Assembly (NCBI RefSeq): GCF_001039355.2
Contig: NW_019775847.1
Location: 4,001 to 34,580, forward strand
Source of the DNA: Lingula anatina
Lineage: Eukaryota; Brachiopoda; Lingulata; Lingulida; Lingulidae
Direction of reading: 5' to 3'
Length of the DNA: 30,580 bases
Part shown: positions 1 to 9,700 of the stretch, piece by piece
How the letters are laid out: the number at the start of each line of letters is the position of its first letter
Position numbering within the stretch: position 1 is the first letter of the stretch
Translations under genes and position numbers: made by a program
Notes under the pieces: model-generated
What the model saw: the letters and a program-made list of their open reading frames with translations, nothing else
Told to the model about the DNA's origin: nothing
Database searches by the model: none

Positions 1-571
1 ATGGTGGGTGTGTGTGGTTGGTTGGGATGGTGGGTGTGTTTTCTAGTCATCAGTGATTGAATCTAGTTTAGTTCGAATATGATGCATTGCCTGCTATGAC
101 CAAGGAGAACCTCTGTGTGTTCTTTTTTTAGTGATTTCTGACAACAACAGATTCGGAAGACTACACATTTTTAAACATGGCGTATTTGAATAATAAAACA
201 GTGCATTTGATAAGTGGTGAATGGAACAATCTTGAGCTATGAATGATACGTTCGTCATAATACCAATCAAGCACAAAACTTAGTTCTTATTATATTAAGC
301 ATTGAATGTCTATGTAAGTAGGATTGCATTTTTCTGAATTGCACCAGTCTGAGAAATACCCTAATGGATCCTCTACTCTCAGCACCACCAAAAAATTTTG
401 ATTGGTACGTTGAAAGCTTGTGAAAGGTAACCCCACCCCCTTACAGGTGTGATACTGAAACCTGAATGGCTCAGTTTAAAAAGGTTTTAGTATGTACTGA
501 ATCCTGCTATATAGTATGTACTGAGTCCTGCTACGTAGTATTTAATAAGTCCTGGCTGTAATATTTCACAG
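1..571 (+). other. Intron sequence upstream of the first visible exon (partial)
   Basis: AT-rich non-coding sequence with no exon recognised. The first ~40 bases are a GGTGGGTGTG-type simple repeat. A 24-bp tandem repeat sits just before the acceptor (separate entry). The acceptor is ATATTTCACAG, ending at 571. Confidence 0.7.
488..559 (+). repeat. 24-bp tandem repeat, three units, next to a splice acceptor
   Basis: Units start at 488, 512 and 536, each beginning TAGTATGTACTGA or a degraded form and containing the core TCCTG. The first two differ at a few bases; the third is degenerate. The array ends 12 bases before the exon at 572, so it occupies the usual branch-point and polypyrimidine region of this intron. 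Confidence 0.75.
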
Positions 572-727
572 GTCTTGGCAGAACTGGAGGAGTACGATGT
601 AAAGGACACAAGTGGAGGGTTTAACCCCTGCTTAAGAGGCGAACCGTGTATTATGGCCAAGAGAAAGAAGAGGTCATTTTGGTGGCCCTATCCCATTGGT
701 GGAAATAATGCTTTTGATTTGCTGAAG
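572..727 (+). CDS. Constitutive exon: MG6 segment before the bait, with polybasic site
   Basis: 156 nt, phase 0 to phase 0, 52 codons, acceptor TTTCACAG. It encodes a linker with two Cys (NPCLRGEPC), then [12 protein letters not shown] and [12 protein letters not shown], which runs into EAGMLV of the next exon, as expected just before the bait in TEPs. RKKR (662-673) matches the furin-type R-X-K/R-R pattern. The donor is AAG|GCAAGT, a GC-type site. The GT four bases downstream (732) would put the next exon out of frame, so the GC site is preferred. Confidence 0.88.
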
Positions 728-3700
728 GCAAGTATTTAGCTTTTCCTTTTTAATCTCAAGATAGCTTTTTGTGATGATTAAGGCAACCTTAGTTCAGTCT
801 TGTGAGTCAAGATCTTAAGGCAGAAGGCCTTATATTTAGAGAAAAACATTTAGTATTACATCGTAACATGAAAATTGATACACTTTTTTATCCCATTTCC
901 CCACAAGTTGGCCATTTATCCTTACCAAAAAGCAAAATATTACATGGTGCTTGCTGAATAAATTTGAAATGATATTTTTTTTCTTCCTTACAGGATTTAT
1001 TTGTTGACGTCATGTGCATTTTCTGCAGTGAACATAAATCCTTGGGGGAGTTAGGAAAATGCAGTTGTTTTTTTTTCTTTTTTTTTTTTTTTTGATAGCT
1101 AGAGATGGACAGTGATATATCACTTGGTGGATTATACTGATTCTTTGTTTTTTTCAGGAAGCAGGCATGCTGGTAATGACAGATGCTTATTTAAAAAAGG
1201 ACCTAGTATTGTACCCCAGTAAGTAAAGAGTTGAGTCATTATTCCACAAAAAAAAGTGTCTTTCAGAGTCAAGTCACCCAAGCTCACATTTTGTATGAAA
1301 TTTGCACAGTTCTGTCTTGTCCTAACATTGCTGCTGGTTTTATACTATGGTTACCTGTAATGTGGAAAAAGATCAACAGGTTGTAAAACAGTAAAAAAAA
1401 ACAAAAAAAAAACAGACTGTAGAACAGCATACAAAAAAGGTTGTAAAACAATTTTGCAAATATTTCACAAAATGTGTGTCACAGACTTGACCGGTAGACA
1501 ACACTTTGTATTATTGACTTAGTGATGCTTTTAAATCATTTGCTAAAACTCTCAAGTGACAGATTTGAAGAGAATTATCCTTGATTAAATATAAATAATT
1601 TTTCTGAAGTAATATTGCTAAAAAAAGAGAAGCTTGAGATTACAATCAACATTTGTACTGAAAGTGAGTTAAGATATTGGCCCTTTTATTTTAAATTAAA
1701 TTTTACTTTTTATGTAGTCTTGGAAACTTAAAACTTATATGATACAGACGTACTGGTTATAATCTTTGAATATGAAATGAATAAGTAATTTAAGTTGTTT
1801 TTTAAAATAAGTATGCAACTCTGAAGATGAGATTTACACCAAGTCTTATGTGTATTATCTGTCTGTTGGTTACCCTTAGCAAAATATCAGGTCTGCTGCC
1901 AATTTGCTGCAATATTGCTGCAAATGTTTCATTTTGCCAAGGGAAGTTAGGTGGCTACAGGCATTTGACTGTTACAGTTGTCCACCTTTGTCACTGCTCA
2001 CATGTAGGTGACTGATTGAAGAAGGAGGCACCTTTATTTGTTTCTTTTTTGTCATTGAGCCTTCTGTCATCTTAGCGCATTGGCAAGCATTGTGGGCATA
2101 CTGGCTAGATATCATAATATGTGTTATGAATTTTTAAGTTTCATGAACAACAAGGAATTATTAGAGTCAAAACCTATTGAAAAGCTGCAGGGATAACAAT
2201 TAATGTTAAAGTTGTCTCAGATTATTAATCATGTTTTGATTTTATTGTAATGATTGTTATTGTTTGCATTTTTGATAGAATTACCTCATTTTCAACCATG
2301 GATAACTTTATTTCAAAACTAACAAAAAGTGCCATCTTGTTTGTGTTACAGTTAATTCCTTTCATGAGTTTATCTATCAAACAAGATTTTTCATTGTGTT
2401 ATGTAGTGACAGACAACTGGTTGCGTAAAGCTGATGGTGGCGACAATGTTTTTGAAATGGCAGCTCTGCTGCCAGTTGCAGACAACGTTGCTGAGGCAGA
2501 CCAATCCAGAAGCAGCAACAGCCTCCAGACTGTAGAGGAAGTGAGAAAGGAATTTCCAGAAACTTGGCTTTGGATTGACAAAATTGCTGGGTACTTGTGC
2601 TGCTTGTGTCTTTTTGCCATGCTCAGACCATTTCAGCCCCAACCACTTCTAAATGTGAAACTGATTTTTTTTCCTTGTTTTTTCATCAAAATTTGTGTTA
2701 AAGTAGTTAGTGTTTTTCTTTCAGTGTTTTTTTCAATGTCTTTTTTTTTCATTTTTTTAAATTTATTATTTTTATTTGTTGTTTGTAGATTTTTTTTCAT
2801 GTGTGACTGTGTGTTTCACCCATAAACTTGTAGGCCTTTACATGTAACTGTGTTGTATTTTAGAAGAATAACACAAGAAAGTGACACCTTCAAGAAATTA
2901 TTTCATTTTATTTTTTTCACCTATTTTCCTGACTTTCAATGACAATCTGATAACAAATTGCCTTTAACTTAACATTTCCACTCATGAAATGACTGCTTAG
3001 AACTAAAATCGTGGGAGTTTATTTTAATCAGAAATCTAATTTTTTTCTTAGCAGTTTTCTGCCTTGAGTAACCCCATACCCATATTTGTAAAGCTTCTTC
3101 CTACTTTTTTACAAACCCCAAATGACGTGGAAAAAAAATTTACCAAAATATTTATGAGTTGGCATGACCCAACAGATTATGAACAAAAAATGGCTGGAAG
3201 GTTTTTATCTTTTACCACAGTATGTCACAAACCATGAACGGGTTATAAGTTGAATCAGCTTCTGACTCAATTTCTTAATTTGATTTATTCATCTTTTCTG
3301 TGTTATAGCATGAATTTGATTAATTCACTTGTTTCCTTTTTTTTCAGAAATTTATTTCACATAAATAAAGCATCATGCACTACTAACTAATTTTATTTAA
3401 TCAAACTAATTTTTGAAAAATATCTTACCAGACGCTATGTAGATAAATATCAATTTTATTGACATGAAAAACAATTTTCATGGTAGGAAAAGGTATTGTT
3501 CATGGAGTACATATAACTGGAGCTGAACATAATTTTGGAAAGAAGAGTATTTTGAAAGAGCCAGAAAAAATACGTCAAAGTTTTCCAGAAACTTGGCTCT
3601 GGACTACAGACAAAGTTGGGTAATAGTTGGCCACATCTCCCCATTTATGTTTACTTTACCCTGGCCAGTTGTACATGTTTAAGACTGGGTTCCCATAAAC

Positions 3701-6700
3701 CTATTGTGTTAGCAGGAACAATCTAATGCCAAGGGGATTCTCACTAAATTGCATTCAGCTTAAGCAGCCTAAATGTCTGTCACACTCACTAAAGCTACTG
3801 GAGAGGGGGGGGTCATTCACTTTTGTTCATGCTTAAACTGAAGAAACCCCTCAGAAAAAGATGGATCCTGCTGGTATGATACAGTATGCCAATATTCCCT
3901 AAGAGCCAAACCTTCCCAGCTTTGGATATTATTAGTGGAGTAGGGCATATAACCATACTTTTTCCAGGACTAGTTGTTTTCTGGCTCAGTGCATTGAGTG
4001 CAGAACACAATGTCAAGATGCTTGACCTCAACGGAGGTCATAGGTCAGTGAGGTCATAGGTCAGTAAGGTCAGGGGTCATGAAAGAAAATTTCCATATGT
4101 GCAATACACTGTCGTAGTCCTCTTCTTGTGTTTGATAGCTGAAATTACTCTCATCTTGAAAATTCAGAAAAAGAAATATCTGCTTGTGATTTTAATGCTT
4201 ATACTTGGTTACTTGGATTATAGAATTTTTAAGGATGGAATTTTGGTGACTACTTTGAACTTTAGAGCTTTTGAGCTAAATTGACCCCAAACCTAATCTA
4301 AAGTTAAAATTGTGAAGAATTTGTTTCAATGGTCAGAAACATCTAGTTAAACAGCGTATTTAAGCGTTGTGAAAAAAAGTTCATATTTGCCCTTCCCCAT
4401 TATTATTTACCAACAGGATTTAAATGGACAGATGATCATCATTATTATTACTATCAATTAGCATCTCCCTTAATTATCCCAGAATATATTGAAAAAAAAA
4501 ACTATGTAATTTATCCTATATTTTGATCTGTCTATGCTCCATGTACCTGCTTACACCAATTAGATACCAGGGAAGAATGTGTAGAATGTGTTAAATGTAT
4601 GGATTCTTCTGGATTCGATGATAGCCCTTGGAAACATGCCCACACAATTCTTCCCACTGATCTGATTAATATTAATGTGATATATTGCATCAATCATCAA
4701 TTGCTGGCCTCTTTTATTTTCCTAGGAATTTATTACATGGAAGCAGAAAACACTCTCGTAACACTGCCGTTGCAATCTGTAGGTCAAGTTCGCAGGAAGT
4801 TCCCAGAAACTTGGCTCTGGAAATCTAGCGTAGTAGGGTACTAGTCTTGTTTTTGCCTGCTTTTATGCATTGATCTATATTTACATGTATTTATTTATTT
4901 GTGTATTGCTCATGTATTTATAAAGCAGATATAACTACAATAACCTTTATTTTTATGCATAAGGTGCAAATACTATATACATGTATGGTGTGTCAATACA
5001 TAAAATGTATAAAATATACCAATGAGTGTTGCTTGATATTGCTACTTTTGGGTATATTGCTATATCGAGGATTGCTTATTGGTATTTTAATCGCTGTCAC
5101 CTGTGTGTATTGTGTTTGCCAGAGATATATATTAATGCATTGTTATGTGATATATGTTAAATTTAAAAAATGGTGTGTGTATGTGTGTGTGAGTGAGAGA
5201 GAGAGAGAGGGGGGGGGGCATATATTAAGAGACTTAAATCAAGTTACGTCCATGGGAAAAAGGCCTAGAAAAGTGCATAAGCTACAAGATGCACCTGTCC
5301 AGCATACTAATTTACAGTCTGTATACAGATATAAGCAGTTCATAGTGGCTTGTTCTCTTTCAATCATTAGGGCCGGTTTTTGCATTTGCCCAGCCAATGG
5401 ATGTAGCTGATGCCTTTGGGGGAGTATTACGGCAAAATGTGGCACCAAGTCCCGTCCTGAGAAAGAGCGCCACATCTGAACTCACTGCCGTTACCACTGT
5501 CCGCAAATTTTTCCCCGAAACCTGGCTGTGGAGCACTGCAGTTACAGGGTACTCGATGAAGACATACATTATATAGTTGACTTTTTACTAACAAGTAATT
5601 GGGGAATTGTGATACAGTAACATATAACATATTTCACATACAATGTGATATGTTAAAATTTTTGCTGTAGAATAGATTTTTTTTTACACTAAGGAGGATA
5701 GACATAGGGATGGTGGGGAACAGTGCCATATGGAGGGTCTCTTTTATTGGTTTTAAGATCTTGAACAAAATATGATGTGGATGTGTTTTGCATGCATTAC
5801 AGCTAATANTCTCTGATCCTCTAGTTTTAAATTAAATTTTACTTTTTATGTAGTCTTGGAAACTTAAAACTTATATGATACAGACATACTGGTTATAATC
5901 TTTGAATATGAAATGAATAAGTAATTTAAGTTGTTTTTTAAAATAAGTATGCAACTCTGAAGATGAGATTTACACCAAGTCTTATGTGTATTATCTGTCT
6001 GTTGGTTACCCTTAGCAAAATATCAGGTCTGCTGCCAATTTGCTGCAATATTGCTGCAAATGTTTCATTTTGCCAAGGGAAGTTAGGTGGCTACAGGCAT
6101 TTGACTGTTACAGTTGTCCACCTTTGTCACTGCTCACATGAAAGTGACTGATTGAAGGAGGAGGCACCTTTATTTGTTTCTTTTTATGTTATTGAGCCTT
6201 CTGTCATCTTAGCGCATTGGCAAGCATTGTGGCCATACTGGCTAGATGTCATAATATGTGTTATGAATTTTTAAGTTTCATGAACAACAAGGAATTATTA
6301 GACTCAAAACCTATTGAAAAGCTGCAGGGATAACAATTAATGTTAAAGTTGTCTCAGATTATTAATCATGTTTTGATTTTATTGTAATGATTGTTATTGT
6401 TTGCATTTTTGATAGAATTACCTCATTTTCAACCATGGATAACTTTATTTCAAAACTAACAAAAAGTGCCATCTTGTTTGTGTTACAGTTAATTCCTTTC
6501 ATGAGTTTATCTGTCAAACAAGATTTTTCATTGTGTTATGTAGTGACAGACAACTGGTTGCGTAGAGCTGATGGTGGCGACAATGTTTTTGAAATGGCAG
6601 CTCTGCTGCCAGTTGCAGACAACGTTGCTGAAGCAGACCAATCCAGAAGCAGCAACAGCCTCCAGACTGTAGAGGAAGTGAGAAAGGAATTTCCAGAAAC

Positions 6701-9700
6701 TTGGCTTTGGATTGACAAAATTGCTGGGTACTTGTGCTGCTTGTGTCTTTTTGCCATGCTCAGACCATTTCAGCCTCAACCACTTCTAAATGTGAAACTG
6801 ATTTTTTTTCCTTGTTTTTTCATCAAAATTTGTGTTAAAGCAGTTGGTGTTTTTCTTTCAGTGTTTTTTTCAATGTCTTTTTTTTTTTCATTTTTTTAAA
6901 TTTATTATTTTTATTTGTTGTTTGTAGATTTTTTTTCATGTGTGACAGTGTGTTTCACCCATAAACTTGTAGGCCTTTACATGTAACTGTGTAGCATTTT
7001 AAAAGAATAACACAAGAAAGTGACGCCTTCAAGAAATTATTTCATTTTATTTTTTCACCTATTTTCCTGACTTTCAATGACAATCTGATAACAAATTGCC
7101 TTTAACTTAACATTTCCACTCATGAAATGACTGCTTAGAACTAAATCATGGGAGTTTATTTTAATCAGAAATCTAATTTTTTTCTTAGCAGTTTTCTGCC
7201 TTGAGTAACCCCATACCCATATTTGTAAAGCTTCTTCCTACTTTTTTACAAACCCCAAATGACGTGGAAAAAATTTTTACCAAAATATTTATGAGTTGGC
7301 ATGACCCAACAGATTATGAACAAAAAATGGCTGGAAGGTTTTTATCTTTTACCACAGTATGTCACAAACCATGAAGGGGTTATAAGTTGAATCAGCTTCT
7401 GACTCAATTTCTTAATTTGATTTATTCATCTTTTCTGTGTTATAGCATGAATTTGATTAATTCACTTGTTTCTTTTTTTTTCAGAAATTTATTTCACATA
7501 AATAAAGCATCATGCATTACTAACTAATTTTATTTCATCAAACTAATTTTTGAAAAATATCTTACCAGATGCTATATAGATAAATATCAATTTTATTGAC
7601 ATAAAAAACAATTTTCATGGTAGGAAAAGGTATTGTTCATGGAGTACAGATAACTGGAGCTGAACATAATTTTGGAAAGAAGAGTATTTTGAAAGAGCCA
7701 GAAAAAATACGTCAAAGTTTTCCAGAAACTTGGCTCTGGACTACAGACAAAGTTGGGTAATAGTTGGCCACATCTCCCCATTTATGTTTACTTTACCCTG
7801 GCCAGTTGTACATGTTTAAGACTGGGTTCCCATAAACCTATTGTGTTAGCAGGAACAATCTAATGCCAAGGGGATTCTCACTAAATTGCATTCAGCTTAA
7901 GCAGCCTAAATGTCTGTCACACTCACTAAAGCTACTAGGGGGGTGGGGGGGGGGGGTCATTCACTTTCGTTCATGCTTAAACTGAAGAAACCCCTCAGAA
8001 AAAGATGGATCCTGCTGGTATGATGCAGTATGCCAATATTCCCTAAGAGCCAAACCTTTCCAGCTTTGGATATTATTAGTGGAGTAGGGCATATAACCAT
8101 ACTTTTTCCAGGACTAGTTGTTTTCTGGCTCAGTGCATTGAGTGCAGAACACAATGTCAAGATGCTTGACCTCAACGGAGGTCATAGGTCAGTGAGGTCA
8201 TATTTCAGTAAGGTCAGGGGTCATGAAAGAAAATTTCCATATGTGCAATACACTGTAGTAGTCCTCTTCTTGTGTTTGATAGCTGAAATTACTCTCATCT
8301 TGAAAATTCAGAAAAAGAAATATCTGCTTGTGATTTTAATGCTTATACTTGGTTACTTGGATTATAGAATTTTTAAGGATGGAATTTTGGTGACTACTTT
8401 GAACTTTAGAGCTTTTGAGCTAAATTGACCCCAAACCTAATCTAAAGTTAAAATTGTGAAGAATTTGTTTTAATGGTCAGAAACATCTAGTTAAACAGCG
8501 TATTTAAGCGTTGTGAAAAAAAGTTCATATTTGCCCTTCCCCATTATTATTTACCAACAGGATTTAAATGGACAGATGATCATCATTATTATTACTATCA
8601 ATTAGCATCTCCCTTAATTATCCCAGAATATATTGTAAAAAAAAACTATGTAATTTATCCTATATTTTGATCTGTCTATGCTCCATGTACCTGCTTACAC
8701 CAACTAGATACCAGGGAAGAATGTGTTAAATGCATTGATTCTTCTGGATCCGATGATAGCCCTTGGAAACATGCCCACACAATTCTTCCCACTGATCTGA
8801 TTAATATTAATATGATATATTGCATCAATCATCAATTATCAATTGCTGGCCTCTATTTTTTCCTAGGAATTTATTACATGGAAGCAGAAAACACTCTCGT
8901 AACACTGCCGTTGCAATCTGTAGGTCAAGTTCGCAGGAAGTTCCCAGAAACTTGGCTCTGGAAATCTAGCGTAGTAGGGTACTAGTCTTGTTTTTGCCTG
9001 CTTTTGTGCATTGATCTATATTTACATGTATTTATTTATTTGTGTATTGCTCATGTATTTATAAAGCAGATATAACTACAATAACCTTTATTTTTATGCA
9101 TAAGGTGCAAATACTATATATGGTGTGTCAATACATAAAATGTATAAAATATACCAATGAGTGTTGCTTGATATTGCTACTTTTGGGTATATTGCTATAT
9201 CGAGGATTGCTTATTGGTATTTTAATCGCTGTCACCTGTGTGTATTGTGTTTGCCAGAGATATATATTAATGCATTGTTGTGTGATATATGTTAATTAAA
9301 ATAATGGTGTGTGTATGTGTGAGTGAGAGAGAGAGAGAGGGGGGGGTGGGCATATATTAAGGGACTTAAATCATCCATGGGAAAAAGGCCTAGGAAAGTG
9401 CATAAGCTACAAGATGCACCTGTCCAGCATACTAATTTACAGTCTGTATACAGATATAAGCAGTTCATAGCGGCTTGTTCTCTTTCAATCATTAGGGCCA
9501 GTTTTTGCATTTGCCCAGCCAATGGATGTAGCTGATGCCTTTGGGGGAGTATTACGGCAAAATGTGGCACCAAGTCCCGTCCTGAGAAAGAGCGCCACAT
9601 CTGAACTCACTGCTGTTACCACTGTCCGCAAATTTTTCCCCGAAACCTGGCTGTGGAGCACTGCAGTTACAGGGTACTCGATGAAGACATACATTATATA

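Larger units (their letters stand above)
1689..5808 (+). repeat. 4.1-kb direct repeat, copy 1 (bait exons A-D)
   Basis: About 4120 bp matching 5825-9932 almost end to end, with scattered substitutions and small indels (roughly 1-2% by eye). It starts at TTTTAAATTAAATTTTAC and ends AGCTAATA immediately before a single N at 5809. Contains bait exons A, B, C and D and their introns. It may be a tandem duplication or the second allele wrongly placed in tandem. Confidence 0.93.
5549..6543 (+). other. Intron between D and A', containing the copy junction and a single N
   Basis: Holds the end of copy 1 (5808), one N at 5809 (an assembly join), 15 bases TCTCTGATCCTCTAG (5810-5824) and the start of copy 2 (5825). 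No exon seen. Confidence 0.8.

Noticed and set aside
732-733. GT donor four bases downstream of the GC donor
   Set aside because: It would end the exon in phase 1 and put [12 protein letters not shown] out of frame.
2250-2825. 191-codon open frame spanning bait exon A
   Set aside because: Only 2407-2590 has family similarity and splice sites; the flanks are T-rich intron that happens to stay open.
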